From Limnoglobus roseus (GTDB lineage Bacteria > Planctomycetota > Planctomycetia > Gemmatales > Gemmataceae), in assembly GCF_008254045.1 (NCBI RefSeq), contig NZ_CP042425.1:6820001-6884000 (forward strand): a DNA stretch of 64,000 nt. The letters are read 5' to 3'. Position numbers and translations under genes: made by a program. Positions 42,815-52,367 of the stretch are shown here, one piece after another. How positions within the stretch are numbered: the stretch's first letter is position 1; each line of letters starts with the position of its first letter. The notes below the pieces were generated by a model. It was given only the letters and a program-made list of their open reading frames with translations. It had not been told where the DNA came from and searched no databases.

Positions 42815-44290
42815 TCACTCTTTCTTCTCGAAGACCCGCCCCTCGAACGCGAAGGCGGTCGGTCCGTTCTTGCCGACGCGGAAGCCAATCATGCGGTCTT
42901 CGAGGAATCCCGAGGTGAACCGGAATACGTCGCCCTCCCAGTGCTCGATTCCCACCACGAAGGAACTCCACCGCCAGACCAGTTGCCCCTTCTCCACGCG
43001 AATCTCGGCCTCGCCGTAAGCGGGGTCGATGTACTTACCGGCGTAATCTCCCGCGGCGAAACTCGGCGGCACCTTCGCGCGGCGGGCCTTCCGTCGCACC
43101 TCATCTTCGGCGGCACGCTGCGCCGCGTCGATCTTCACGGCATCGAGCAGGACCGCGTCCCAGTCCTTCGGGGGCAGGCCGAGCGCCCGGTCGGCCAAAT
43201 TGTTCGTGACGGCCTGATTCATCTTCGTCTCGTGCAAGTTGTTCACGATTGCGATGCCGAGGTTGTCCTGTGGGAACAGCGACACCTGAACGCGGAAGCC
43301 GTCGATCATGCCGCCGTGGGCGACGACGGCGTGCCCGCGGTAGTCGTAGGCGAGCCAGCCCATCGCGTAGGTCATTTGAACCGTGTCCGGGTTCATCCGG
43401 CGGAGGTTGCCCTCCATCGGCAGCGGGTTCAACGGTCGTTTCGTTTCAGCGAGCGATTCCTTCGACACCAACGCCCGCCCGGCGTGAACGCCCCCGGCCA
43501 AGTGGAACTTCAACCACGGGACGAAGTCCTCGCCCGACAGGTGAATCGACCCGGCCGAGTTCGGGACGTCCGTTTCGTAGAAGGGCACGGGTGTGATTCG
43601 GCCGTCGGTTCCCCCACTGTGGCCGGTCATTCGATCCGCGTTCGCGAACTTGGGATCGCGCGTGCTGAACAGCACGCTCTTCATCCCGAGCGGGCCGGTG
43701 ATCCGCTCGCGGACCAAGTCCGCCCACGGCTTCTCGCCGCGATTTTGAGCCGCCCGACCGGCGACCATGAACAAGATCGTCGAATACTCGTAACTCCCGC
43801 GGAAGGTTCGCTCGACAGGCAGTCGGTCAATCCGGCGGAAGACCTCGTCCTCGTCCCACGGGGCGTGGTACCACAGCAAGTCATGCCCCTTCACACCCGT
43901 GCGGTGCGACACGAGGTCGCGGAGGGTGACGAGCGCGTCGGCGTGCGGTTCGGAGAGGTGGAACGTCGAGACGTGCTTGCGAACGGGGTCGTCCCAGTCG
44001 AGTTTTCGCTCGTCTACGAGCATCGCCATCAGGGTGGTCGTGACCGCCTTCGTGCAGGACGCCAGGGGCAGCAGCGTCGTCGGCGTGGGTGGTTCCATCG
44101 CACCGAGTTTTTTTACGCCGTGACCGCTCACGAACGCCCGGTCGCTCTGCACGACGGCGATGACGGCACCGGGAACGTGCCAGCGTTGGAGGGCCGTCGC
44201 GACGGTCCGATCAATGACCGTCGAATCGAGATCGGCCGCCGACAGGATGGGAGTGGTCGCGAAGAGTAATGCAGCCGCCAAAAACCGCAT
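42815..44290 (-). CDS. Exported serine hydrolase (class C beta-lactamase/PBP4-like)
   Basis: A 491-residue secreted member of the beta-lactamase/D-alanyl-D-alanine carboxypeptidase fold (family S12). The signal peptide ends near SAADLDS. The catalytic S-x-x-K lies in PLASCTKAVTT; a YST tripeptide in the second-motif position (SYEYSTILFMVAG) and HGG (VVAHGGMIDGF) replace the classical YxN and KTG, as is frequent in esterase-like members. About 120 C-terminal residues form an extra beta domain (DUF3471-like, FAAGDYAGKYIDPAYGEAEI). Start ATG 44290 gives the signal peptide directly. Role is probably peptide or ester hydrolysis in the periplasm rather than antibiotic resistance. Confidence 0.85.
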   Translation of the reverse strand: MRFLAAALLFATTPILSAADLDSTVIDRTVATALQRWHVPGAVIAVVQSDRAFVSGHGVKKLGAMEPPTPTTLLPLASCTKAVTTTLMAMLVDERKLDWDDPVRKHVSTFHLSEPHADALVTLRDLVSHRTGVKGHDLLWYHAPWDEDEVFRRIDRLPVERTFRGSYEYSTILFMVAGRAAQNRGEKPWADLVRERITGPLGMKSVLFSTRDPKFANADRMTGHSGGTDGRITPVPFYETDVPNSAGSIHLSGEDFVPWLKFHLAGGVHAGRALVSKESLAETKRPLNPLPMEGNLRRMNPDTVQMTYAMGWLAYDYRGHAVVAHGGMIDGFRVQVSLFPQDNLGIAIVNNLHETKMNQAVTNNLADRALGLPPKDWDAVLLDAVKIDAAQRAAEDEVRRKARRAKVPPSFAAGDYAGKYIDPAYGEAEIRVEKGQLVWRWSSFVVGIEHWEGDVFRFTSGFLEDRMIGFRVGKNGPTAFAFEGRVFEKKE

Positions 44291-44309
44291 GGTCCCCTCC
44301 TCTGCCAAT

Positions 44310-44339
44310 GAAAAAGCCCGCACCAGATGGGTGCGGGCT
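44310..44339 (-). terminator. Intrinsic terminator of the glycine-rich protein gene
   Basis: AGCCCGCACC (44315-44324) and GGTGCGGGCT (44330-44339) form a perfect 10-bp stem with a 5-nt loop. In the leftward direction the stem is followed by a T run (A44311-44314 on the plus strand), 26 bp beyond the glycine-rich gene's stop and just upstream of the hydrolase gene. Confidence 0.85.
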
Positions 44340-44364
44340 GAGTGTTATGAATCGAATATCCGAC

Positions 44365-45147
44365 TTACAAGCCAGTCGTTACACCGAACCCGATCTTGCC
44401 ACCGCCGCCGCCGAACTGGCCACCACCGAACTGGCCACCGCCGCCACCGAACTGGCCGCCGCCACCGAACTGGCCGCCGAACCCGCCGCCGCCGAACTGG
44501 CCACCGCCACCGAATTGACCGCCGAAGCCGCCCTGCTGACCACCGAAGCCACCCTGACCACCGAAGCCGCCCTGAATCCCGCCGCCGAAGCCGCCCTGGA
44601 TCCCACCTTGAATCCCGCCACCGATACCGCCACCGAAACCGCCGGATTGGAAGGAACTGGGGCCCGGAGTAAAGGTTTGGAGTTGATAAGCTCCGAGTCC
44701 GCCAAAGCTATTGCTGTAACCTGGTTGTAGTGTTCCACCACCACCGACAAACGACTGTCCCCCACCGCCGATGCCGCCCCCGATACCGCCTTGGATACCG
44801 CCTCCGATACCTCCGATACCACCGATGCCGCCCCCGATACCGCCTTGGATACCACCTTGGTTACCCCCTTGGATACCACCAGTGTTCGTACCTGTACCAC
44901 CGCCTGAAATCGCTGGCATTTGGTTGCCCCCGGGACGAAGGGCGGTACGAATCCGGGAACCATAGATATCCGGGTTGGCTGTCAGGATCGGCAGCGCGGG
45001 GAATTGCGGAGTCCGATTGCGGAAGGCCCCCGGAAACTGCTGCGGAAACTGAGCAGTGGCGGAAGGGGTGACAAGAGGAATCACCAGAGAAGAAACAGTC
45101 AGAATGCCGGCTGCGACAAATAGGCTCCGGACTACGAGTTTAAACAT
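44365..45147 (-). CDS. Secreted glycine-rich repeat protein
   Basis: A 260-residue exported protein. A signal peptide (VVRSLFVAAGILTVSSLVIP) is followed by a Pro/Gln segment and, from about residue 80, by near-uniform GGIQGG, GGIGG, GGFGGQ and GGGGQFGG repeats with Phe, Gln and Ile as the only frequent partners. Such low-complexity Gly/Phe/Gln proteins are usually structural or matrix proteins and are likely disordered. A single less repetitive island (about 135-170, SFVGGGGTLQPGYSNSFGGL) divides the two repeat types. It is a monocistronic unit with its own promoter candidate and terminator. Function unknown. Confidence 0.8.
   Translation of the reverse strand: MFKLVVRSLFVAAGILTVSSLVIPLVTPSATAQFPQQFPGAFRNRTPQFPALPILTANPDIYGSRIRTALRPGGNQMPAISGGGTGTNTGGIQGGNQGGIQGGIGGGIGGIGGIGGGIQGGIGGGIGGGGQSFVGGGGTLQPGYSNSFGGLGAYQLQTFTPGPSSFQSGGFGGGIGGGIQGGIQGGFGGGIQGGFGGQGGFGGQQGGFGGQFGGGGQFGGGGFGGQFGGGGQFGGGGGQFGGGQFGGGGGKIGFGVTTGL
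44390..44880 (-). repeat. Coding low-complexity repeats of the glycine-rich protein
   Basis: Short degenerate direct repeats of GGNGGN-type codons (for example the CCACCGAACTGGCC plus-strand unit at 44400-44510) fill most of the gene. They can expand or contract in frame and will confuse read mapping. Confidence 0.75.
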
Positions 45148-45622
45148 AATTGAGAAGCCTCACGTTAGTAGTGGCAGGAGGAAGTTGCGCCGTCCGGCTG
45201 GCGAGAGGCAGGAACGCAATCCGATTCATTCCTGTTATGATTTCTTGGAAGAGCAGCTTCGTCAATCCAAATTCCCCGCACTTGGGTCAATCTGAACTTC
45301 CGCCACTCTTTTCTGGCAACGTAACCGGCACAACCCATCCTCTGTGTACTGCCCCGGCAGGTCTATCTTTCAGGGGTAACAACCCGTGGCTGAAGTCGTT
45401 GGCAGGAATGTCTCGAAAGTGACGCGGAAATGTGCGGGAATGCCCTTTCTGATATTGACCCCCCTGGAAGCGGCGTTATTGTTCGCCCGACTTTGCGACT
45501 TCACACGCGCGAAGCGCCGTTGGGGAACGGAATTCGCGCCCGCACGGGACGGTCTGCGGAACACGGTTGGGGAGCCGGCGTTCGGGACAGGTTGCCGACG
45601 GGCTGACAGGGGGATGCGGCAT
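45148..45622. other. Divergent intergenic region
   Basis: 475 bp between the leftward glycine-rich gene and the rightward beta-barrel gene. A rightward open frame does extend back to 45386 but its translation lacks coding character. Besides the leftward promoter candidate at 45237-45265 I see no RNA gene, repeat or strong hairpin. Confidence 0.5.
45237..45265 (-). promoter_or_regulatory. Candidate promoter of the glycine-rich protein gene
   Basis: Reading leftward, TTGACG (45265-45260) and AATCAT (45242-45237) are separated by 17 bp, resembling -35 and -10 hexamers (5/6 and 4/6). The gene starts about 90 bp downstream. Weak evidence. Confidence 0.3.
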
Positions 45623-46825
45623 ATGCGCCAAAGTTTGTACGGGGGACTCTGGGTCGCGGTGACACTGCTCGCCACGACGTCCACAACCCAAGCCCAGCCT
45701 TTCGCCGAGACCTCCTCGATACCGGGGCGGCCGGAAGTCATCGTACCCATTCCGACGGGGAAGCCCGATCAGAACGGGTTCTACGGGCAGGTATCGTTTA
45801 CGATACTCACGCAGTCGTTCGGGCTCGGCGACCAAACCGTCGCCTTCCGGGGTCTGATCGATTCGGTCGGCCAGTTGACCGGCTTGCCGGGGACGTACTT
45901 GGGTAGCGGGGTTCCGGCCCTGACGACCGACCAGTTCGGCCGGCGGAGTTGGCAGCCCGGCTACCAGTTCAACTTGGGCTACAAGTTCGACAATGGCCTC
46001 TCGGTCTACGCCAAGTTTGGCCAGGCCGTGAAGCAGAAGTACTCGGCCGGCGCATCCGGGCCGGCCGCGCCCTTCTTCCGGAGCCGCCCCGACCTGGCAG
46101 ACACGTACCTGACGGCGGCGGTGTTTAACTTCCCGTCCGACTATGCGGGGCCGTCGGTCAAGACGACGCTCGACCTGAACCCGAACTTCCCGCCCGGGAA
46201 CTTCTACGGCATCTGGAACGGTGCCCAGACGATGGACATTCAGTTCGAACAAAGTTTCACGCAAGGCGACTTCGCCGCCCGAGTGCCGCTGTTCGAAACC
46301 GAGTACAGCCGTGTCTACGGGTTCGGTGGCCTTCGCTACGCCTGGTTCATGGAGCGGTTCTACTGGCGAACCGTCGCCGGGAACATTGACGGGATTGCGT
46401 TCCCGCAGGACGTGGCCATCTACACGAACACTCTGTCGCAACGGATGTACGGTCCGATGATCGGGTGCGGCAACGAGGTGTACATTGGCAAGCGGTTCGC
46501 CGTCGGCGTCGATGTCTCGGCAGCAGGCCTTGTGAACGTGGCCAAGGAGAAGGTTAAGTACAAGCTCGGCGACGAATCGACGGCCGCCGGCCGCAAGCGG
46601 GTCGAGTTCGAGTTGGTTCCGAACGCTAACGTGGACTTCAACCTGATGTGGTACCCGATCGAAGGGGTACAACTGCAGGCCGGGTACTCGTTCCAGTCGT
46701 ACTTCGGAACCCGGTACATGAAAGAGCCGATCGCCTTCGACTTCGGGGCACTGGACCCGGCGTACAACATCAAGGCGTTCCGGTTCGTGTCGATGTTCAA
46801 CTTCGGCGTCGGCTTCTTCTTCTAA
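45623..46825 (+). CDS. Putative outer-membrane beta-barrel protein
   Basis: A 400-residue exported protein. The signal peptide ends at TTQAQP. The mature part alternates hydrophobic and polar residues in strand-like stretches with aromatic girdles (GYQFNLGYKFDNGLSVYAKF, LQAGYSFQSYFGTRYM) and ends in aromatic residues, VSMFNFGVGFFF, as outer-membrane barrels do. It resembles the Legionella MOMP-like or planctomycete BBP7-type barrels only in general character. ATG 45623 is chosen over 45614 because AGGGGG is then at proper distance. Possible porin; ligand unknown. Confidence 0.7.
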   Translation: MRQSLYGGLWVAVTLLATTSTTQAQPFAETSSIPGRPEVIVPIPTGKPDQNGFYGQVSFTILTQSFGLGDQTVAFRGLIDSVGQLTGLPGTYLGSGVPALTTDQFGRRSWQPGYQFNLGYKFDNGLSVYAKFGQAVKQKYSAGASGPAAPFFRSRPDLADTYLTAAVFNFPSDYAGPSVKTTLDLNPNFPPGNFYGIWNGAQTMDIQFEQSFTQGDFAARVPLFETEYSRVYGFGGLRYAWFMERFYWRTVAGNIDGIAFPQDVAIYTNTLSQRMYGPMIGCGNEVYIGKRFAVGVDVSAAGLVNVAKEKVKYKLGDESTAAGRKRVEFELVPNANVDFNLMWYPIEGVQLQAGYSFQSYFGTRYMKEPIAFDFGALDPAYNIKAFRFVSMFNFGVGFFF

Positions 46826-47041
46826 CCGAGGGAGTCGGAACCGAAGGGTGCGTTCCCCACGGATCGACCTCGCTGGAGGGCCAAACGGCCGCTAGCGGGG
46901 CGATCCGGTTCCGGTTGTTTCGGAACGAACGCCAATTGCCGCACGTGCGTGCCTGACTACGATACCACCCAAGACGAATCGGCCAGTTCGGGCGTCATCC
47001 GCCGGTGGCCGGGTATCTGTTTCAGACGCGAGGGAGCGAGC

Positions 47042-48715
47042 ATGGCCGACGGGCGCGACGGATCCACACTGCCGGCAACCCGGCCCGGGTATCAGTGGAC
47101 CGAGATTTTCCGCTGTTTTCAGGTCGCCCTCGACCCGCGCAAACTGCTCGTCGCCGCTGCGGGGATCGTCGCCGTTGCACTCGGCTGGTACCTTCTGTCG
47201 AGCGTCTTCTACCGCAGCAAGCCGAACGCCGAGGCACAAGAGTACACCAACGTCGAGTACCTGCAAAAAGAATACAAGGGGGCCAAACACCCCGACGGCC
47301 GTGAGTTCAGCGCGGACGACTACCGGACCAAGGGCACGGAGAAGTACCGTAAGGACGTGGCACAGTGGGCAAAACTCTACGAGCTCGCCGGGCCGGACGG
47401 TCGCTTGAGCACGATGCCCTGGTACGAATACCGCGGCCGCAACCCGTTTGAATTGGCCAGCACCGTCATCAGCGGCTCGACCGCCGACCGCCAGGACGCC
47501 ATCTCCGATTTCGTCTCGTCGTCGGCCCCAACCTTGTTCGAACCGCTCGTCAAACTGCTGATTCCGGTCGTGAAGGTCTTCGACATCGACGTCAGCCCGC
47601 TCACCCGGATTTACCTGCTCCTGTGCATCCTGTGGAGCCTGCTATGCTGGGCGTTCTTCGGGGGCGTTATCACCCGCATCGCGGCCGTGCAGCTCAGCGG
47701 GAAGGATCGCATCAGCCTCGGCCAAGCCGTTCACTTTGTGACGAGTCGCTACCTCTCCTACCTGCTCTCGCCGGTCGTGCCGCTCGGGCTGATTGCCTTC
47801 GCGACGATCGTGTTGGCCTTACTCGGCCTGCCGGCCCTGCTGCCGCTGGTCGGCGACATTCTGTACGTCGTGCTGGTCCCGCTCGCCCTGTTCGGCGGCT
47901 TCATCATGGCCGTCCTGCTCGTCGGCCTGATCGGCTACCCGCTGATGTACACGACCCTGAGCGTCGAGGGCAGCGACACCTTCGACGCCCTGAGCCGGGC
48001 GTACAACTACGTGATGCAGGCCCCTTGGCAGTACCTCTGGTACTGTCTCGTGGCCATCGCCTACGGGGCGGCCGTCACGCTGGTCGTCGTGTTCGTGGCC
48101 TCGCTGAGCGTTTACCTGGGTAAGTGGGCGATCTCGCAAACGCCGTTCAACGAGGCGACGAACCAACGGCCCGAGTACCTGTTCACCTACGCCCCGGAAT
48201 CGTTCGGCTGGAAGCAACTCCTGCTTCACGGCAGCCCGTTGGAGAAGACGCAGGTCGCGGTTCCGCTTGAAAATGGCCGGCGGCGGTATGTGCTGGAAGA
48301 CAAGTACCCCGAGCAGGCTCAGGCCTATGTGAAAACCTACGCCTGGTACAATTTCGCCAGTGCGGGGGTGACGACGTTCTGGCTGGTGCTCCTGTTCATG
48401 TTGATGCTCGGCTTCACTTACAGCTTTTTCTGGTCGGCGATGACGATGATTTACCTGCTGATGCGTCGTCATGTGGACGAAGTCGAACTCGACGAGGTTT
48501 ACCTCGACGACGAGGAACCCGCCACGCCGCACGGCCTGCCACCCGCACCGTCGGCGGCCCTGACGCCGTCCGGCACGACCTCGCCGTCGCCGACCTCGCT
48601 GCCGATGGTTCCGCCGTCCCCGCCGGTTGCCCCGCTCCCGCCACCGGCCGCGGTTTCGGTGCCGGCCCCGTCGGCGGCGTCCGAGCCGAAGTTGCCGCCG
48701 GACGCGAAGAAGTAA
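47042..48715 (+). CDS. Multispanning membrane protein of unknown function
   Basis: A 557-residue integral membrane protein. TM1 (about 37-58, LLVAAAGIVAVALGWYLLSS) is followed by a ~120-residue extracytoplasmic loop, then about six more membrane helices (for example LLCILWSLLCWAFFGGVITR, LIAFATIVLALLGLPALLPL, WLVLLFMLMLGFTYSFFW). The last ~60 residues are a Pro/Ala/Ser-rich cytoplasmic tail. The central cluster resembles GPDPase-type membrane domains but no enzyme motif is visible. Start ATG 47042 has the ribosome site GAGGGAG. An intrinsic terminator follows. Confidence 0.8.
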   Translation: MADGRDGSTLPATRPGYQWTEIFRCFQVALDPRKLLVAAAGIVAVALGWYLLSSVFYRSKPNAEAQEYTNVEYLQKEYKGAKHPDGREFSADDYRTKGTEKYRKDVAQWAKLYELAGPDGRLSTMPWYEYRGRNPFELASTVISGSTADRQDAISDFVSSSAPTLFEPLVKLLIPVVKVFDIDVSPLTRIYLLLCILWSLLCWAFFGGVITRIAAVQLSGKDRISLGQAVHFVTSRYLSYLLSPVVPLGLIAFATIVLALLGLPALLPLVGDILYVVLVPLALFGGFIMAVLLVGLIGYPLMYTTLSVEGSDTFDALSRAYNYVMQAPWQYLWYCLVAIAYGAAVTLVVVFVASLSVYLGKWAISQTPFNEATNQRPEYLFTYAPESFGWKQLLLHGSPLEKTQVAVPLENGRRRYVLEDKYPEQAQAYVKTYAWYNFASAGVTTFWLVLLFMLMLGFTYSFFWSAMTMIYLLMRRHVDEVELDEVYLDDEEPATPHGLPPAPSAALTPSGTTSPSPTSLPMVPPSPPVAPLPPPAAVSVPAPSAASEPKLPPDAKK

Positions 48716-48737
48716 CGCGATTCGCCGGGAAGAACTG

Positions 48738-48766
48738 GCCCGCGGACAGATGTCCGCGGGCTTTTC
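48738..48766 (+). terminator. Intrinsic terminator of the membrane protein gene
   Basis: GCCCGCGGAC (48738-48747) and GTCCGCGGGC (48752-48761) pair perfectly around an AGAT loop and are followed by TTTTCG. Confidence 0.9.
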
Positions 48767-48859
48767 GTTGGTGCCCACGGACGACGGCGGATAGGAGAGC
48801 TTTTACCCCCGTCCCGTGAGTCGTATCATTTCAGGACACCGGGAGAGACTGCGCCCACC

Positions 48860-49453
48860 ATGATCGTGCTCATCGACAACTACGACTCGTTCACTTACAA
48901 CCTCGTTCAGCGGTTCGGCGAGCTCGACGCCCGCCTGCCGATGCGGGTCTTCCGCAACGACCAAATCTCCGTGGACGACGTTGAGAAGCTGAACCCTACG
49001 CACATCATCATTTCCCCCGGCCCCTGCACGCCGAAGGAGGCGGGCGTCTCGAACGACATTATGCGCGCCTTCGCCCCCCGGGTGCCGATATTCGGCGTCT
49101 GCCTCGGGCACCAGTGCATCGGGTTCAACTTCGGCGGCGAGGTGATACGCAACGAGCGGATCATGCACGGCAAGGTGTCGCCGATCCACCACGACAACAA
49201 AGGTGTCTTCGCGGGGTTGTCGAACCCGTTCGACGCGACCCGGTATCACTCGCTAGTCATCAAGCGGGAGACGTGGACCAACCCGGACTTCGAAATCGCG
49301 GCGTGGACGGCCGAGGGGGAGATCATGGGCGTGCGGCACAAGGTGTGGCCGTTACACGGCGTGCAGTTCCACCCGGAGAGCTTCCTGACAGTGGAAGGAC
49401 CGAAGTTGCTCAAAAACTTCTTGGACTTGGCCCCGGTGCGGTACGACGGGTGA
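48860..49453 (+). CDS. Anthranilate/aminodeoxychorismate synthase component II (glutamine amidotransferase)
   Basis: A 197-residue class I amidotransferase providing ammonia to TrpE (anthranilate) or PabB (4-amino-4-deoxychorismate). Catalytic Cys in FGVCLGHQCIGF and the His/Glu pair in GVQFHPESF are intact, and the opening VLIDNYDSFTYNLVQRFGEL is typical of TrpG/PabA. Length is normal. No synthase subunit lies nearby, so trpG cannot be told from pabA; many bacteria use one protein for both. It converges with the GNAT gene, 3 bp apart. Confidence 0.92.
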   Translation: MIVLIDNYDSFTYNLVQRFGELDARLPMRVFRNDQISVDDVEKLNPTHIIISPGPCTPKEAGVSNDIMRAFAPRVPIFGVCLGHQCIGFNFGGEVIRNERIMHGKVSPIHHDNKGVFAGLSNPFDATRYHSLVIKRETWTNPDFEIAAWTAEGEIMGVRHKVWPLHGVQFHPESFLTVEGPKLLKNFLDLAPVRYDG

Positions 49454-49456
49454 CGG

Positions 49457-49906
49457 TCAGGACTTCAGCACTTTCTCGAAGATGACGAGGTTGCTGGAGC
49501 GACTCGCGTCCCACCGGACGCCCACAATGTCGTAGCCGAGTTCGATGGCGAGGTGGAGCATCGGCCGCTGCTGGTTGTAGCACTCGAGGCGAATCGAGTT
49601 GTAGCCCTTCTCCGCGGCCCACTTTTGCGCAGCTTCCATCAATTCCCCGCCCAGGCCCATGCGGCGAATCGTCGGGAGTACGCCGTAGAACCACGCGAAG
49701 TAGGTGTCGGGCTTCAGTTCGAAGCCGAGGAAGAAGCCGGCCGGTTGATCGCGATACTTGGCGATGAGTTGCAGGATGTTCTGCCGCCCGAGGAAGCGCC
49801 GGCGGAACGACTCCACCGTCCGCGTCGGGCGGAAGATTTGGTTGAACATCTCGACGATCTGCGGTAACTCGTCCGGTCCCGCCGGTTCAATGACAGTCTC
49901 GGTCAT
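49457..49906 (-). CDS. GNAT family N-acetyltransferase
   Basis: A 149-residue acetyltransferase. The acetyl-CoA-binding motif A is VLPTIRRMGLGGELMEAAQK (R/Q-x-x-G-x-G/A type), followed by NSIRLECYNQQRPMLHLAIE and GYDIVGVRWD, the usual motif B. The start ATG 49906 has GGAGG seven bases upstream; the longer in-frame extension is Arg/Pro-rich and not conserved-looking. First gene of the leftward group after the His/Arg protein. Substrate unknown. Confidence 0.82.
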   Translation of the reverse strand: MTETVIEPAGPDELPQIVEMFNQIFRPTRTVESFRRRFLGRQNILQLIAKYRDQPAGFFLGFELKPDTYFAWFYGVLPTIRRMGLGGELMEAAQKWAAEKGYNSIRLECYNQQRPMLHLAIELGYDIVGVRWDASRSSNLVIFEKVLKS

Positions 49907-49983
49907 CGCGAGCCTCCGCAGTGGAACCGCAGGCGTGGGCCTGCGGTTTCGGGATTGAACGGGCACCGACGCGGGTCGAGCGG

Positions 49984-50496
<513 letters not shown>

Positions 50497-50550
50497 GTCA
50501 CTTCGAAGGGTTGCGGCGATCTTTCGCAGGGTTGTTGCTACTCGATCATT

Positions 50551-50889
50551 TTATCGCGCCGCCGGCAACGCGGACACAGTTCCGACGATGAACGTCTCTT
50601 TCAGGCTCGCCGGGGCGAGGTTCCGGGGCGGGCCGATTTCCAGAACGCGGTCCCCCGGCTCGGCTCCGAACGCCTCTTGCAAGACGCTGGCGGTGTCGGC
50701 CCCGTCGGGCAACTCTTCGCGGTAAATCACGAACGCCTGCTCGTGCCGGGGCAGCCCGGCGACGACGTGCGCGAGCAGCACGTCCGCCAGCCCGAGCGGC
50801 TTCGGCAAGCCCGGCATCAGGCGGTTGACAAATTCCGTCACCGCGTGTTCCAGTAATTCGCGCGGTGGTAGCACTAGGAAAGTTGACAT
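50551..50889 (-). CDS. Uncharacterised small protein
   Basis: A 112-residue soluble protein (LPPRELLEHAVTEFVNRLMP, GLPRHEQAFVIYREELPDG, VLEIGPPRNLAPASLKETF). A strong ribosome site (GGAGGAG, 4 nt before the ATG at 50889) confirms the start. No family recognised. It precedes the His/Arg protein by 54 bp on the same strand, so they may be co-transcribed. Confidence 0.7.
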   Translation of the reverse strand: MSTFLVLPPRELLEHAVTEFVNRLMPGLPKPLGLADVLLAHVVAGLPRHEQAFVIYREELPDGADTASVLQEAFGAEPGDRVLEIGPPRNLAPASLKETFIVGTVSALPAAR

Positions 50890-51044
50890 GGCGCTCCTCC
50901 ATCCCAATCACGATGATGTGAGGTAGCTATCGGCACGGCGGGAATCGGCGGAGTCTGCGAAGTTGGGCAAGCGAACCACACGGCGGGGCCGCGACGCCGT
51001 CCGTATCGAACCCTCGGCACGACCCGACCTTTGCCGTCAAAATG

Positions 51045-52337
51045 TCAGGCGGGGGGCTGAAGTTTCTTGATGAGCACCTGCGACCGGCGGTTGCTCTTGT
51101 CGTAGGACTCCCGCCGGGAGGGGGGCAGGTCGTCGGGCGTACCGAGGGTGAACCCGCCCTTTTGAATGAAGTAGTTGATCGCTTGAGTGGAAAGGCAGAA
51201 CAGTTCGAGGAAACCTTGCTCCCGCGCCCGCGTCTCCACGTAGGCGATGAGCTTGCCGCCGATGCCCTTGTTCTCGTGGCGGTTGTCGACGTAGATCGAG
51301 GCCATCTCGGCCTTGCCGAGTTCCGGGTACGAGTGCATCGCGACGCACGCAACGGGGTTCTTGTCCACTTCGAAGACGAAGTAATCCGCGATGTTCCGCT
51401 CGACCTCGGCCTGCGGCCGCTTCATTAGTTCCTCGGTCTGCATCCCTTGTCGGATGAGGCTGAAGATCGGGCGGATGTCCTTCTTCATGGCCGGGCGGAT
51501 CGACTGGTACTCGTTCGTGTAGATCAGCGTGCCGACGCCCTCGTTCGAGAAGACCTCGCTCAGCAAGCCCTTTTCCTGTCGGCCGTCGATGATGTGGACG
51601 CGCTCGATACCGTCCTTGCCGGCGCGAACGGCGTGGACGAGTTTCGTCACGATCTGAGCGGGCAGGTCTTTCTGGTTGCGTTTCAGAAAGGCGTCCGCGT
51701 CCTCGACGGTCATCTGACGGATAACCCCCTCCGGCCCCTTCACGCCGTCTTCCGTGGAGAGGTAAATCAACTTCACCGCCTGCAAGCTCTTGGCGATCTC
51801 GACCGCGACCGCGTCGGAATTCAGCCGATAGGAGTGCCCCACGCCGTCGCAACCGATGGGCGGGATGACGGGGATGATGTCGTGTTCCATTAACGTCGCG
51901 AGCAGCGGCACGTCCACCCGCTCGACCCGCCCGGTGAACTTGCGATCGATGCCGCTGAGAATCCCGGCCGGGTGCGCGACGATCGCGTTCGGGCAAGCCC
52001 CGCGGAGGTCGTGGACCGACAGCCCTTCGAGGATTTCGTGCGTCACCCGGTTGGCGGCGGTGATTGCGATGTTCAACGTCTCGGCGTCGGTCACGCCGGT
52101 ACCGTCGATGTCCGAGGGCTGGACGTTCAACTGAGCCGCGTACCGGCGAATCTGGTGGGCGGCCCCGTGGACGAGCGCGACGCGAATGCTCAGGCTGCGG
52201 AGGAGCGCAATGTCGAGAAGGAGGTTCGGGAAGTTGTCGTCCTCCACGACCGCGCCGTCGATCGCGATGACGAACGCCCGGTCGCGGAAGCGCGGGACGT
52301 ACCGGAGAATCTCGCGCAGGTTGGTCAGCTCGGACAT
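51045..52337 (-). CDS. argA: N-acetylglutamate synthase (ArgA type)
   Basis: A 430-residue two-domain enzyme for the first step of arginine synthesis. Residues 1-290 form an amino-acid-kinase domain (FVIAIDGAVVEDDNFPNLLL, ALVHGAAHQIRRYAAQL, IIPVIPPIGCDGVGHSYRLN, LSTEDGVKGPEG). Residues about 295-430 are a GNAT acetyltransferase (MASIYVDNRHENKGIGGKLI, the acetyl-CoA loop). Length and order match E. coli-type ArgA. ATG 52337 is the start; the upstream in-frame extension is not coding. Divergent from the thioredoxin-reductase-like gene, with an inverted repeat between. Confidence 0.9.
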   Translation of the reverse strand: MSELTNLREILRYVPRFRDRAFVIAIDGAVVEDDNFPNLLLDIALLRSLSIRVALVHGAAHQIRRYAAQLNVQPSDIDGTGVTDAETLNIAITAANRVTHEILEGLSVHDLRGACPNAIVAHPAGILSGIDRKFTGRVERVDVPLLATLMEHDIIPVIPPIGCDGVGHSYRLNSDAVAVEIAKSLQAVKLIYLSTEDGVKGPEGVIRQMTVEDADAFLKRNQKDLPAQIVTKLVHAVRAGKDGIERVHIIDGRQEKGLLSEVFSNEGVGTLIYTNEYQSIRPAMKKDIRPIFSLIRQGMQTEELMKRPQAEVERNIADYFVFEVDKNPVACVAMHSYPELGKAEMASIYVDNRHENKGIGGKLIAYVETRAREQGFLELFCLSTQAINYFIQKGGFTLGTPDDLPPSRRESYDKSNRRSQVLIKKLQPPA

Positions 52338-52367
52338 GGCAGCGGTGGTTCCTCGTTCACGCGAACA

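Noticed and set aside
42815..44290. Antibiotic-resistance beta-lactamase
   Set aside because: The SxxK serine is present but the second and third motifs (YST, HGG) and the extra C-terminal domain fit the broad S12 hydrolase family, not a resistance enzyme.
45386..45622. Long N-terminal extension of the beta-barrel protein
   Set aside because: The stretch lacks a signal peptide and coding character; the signal peptide starts at 45623 with a proper ribosome site.
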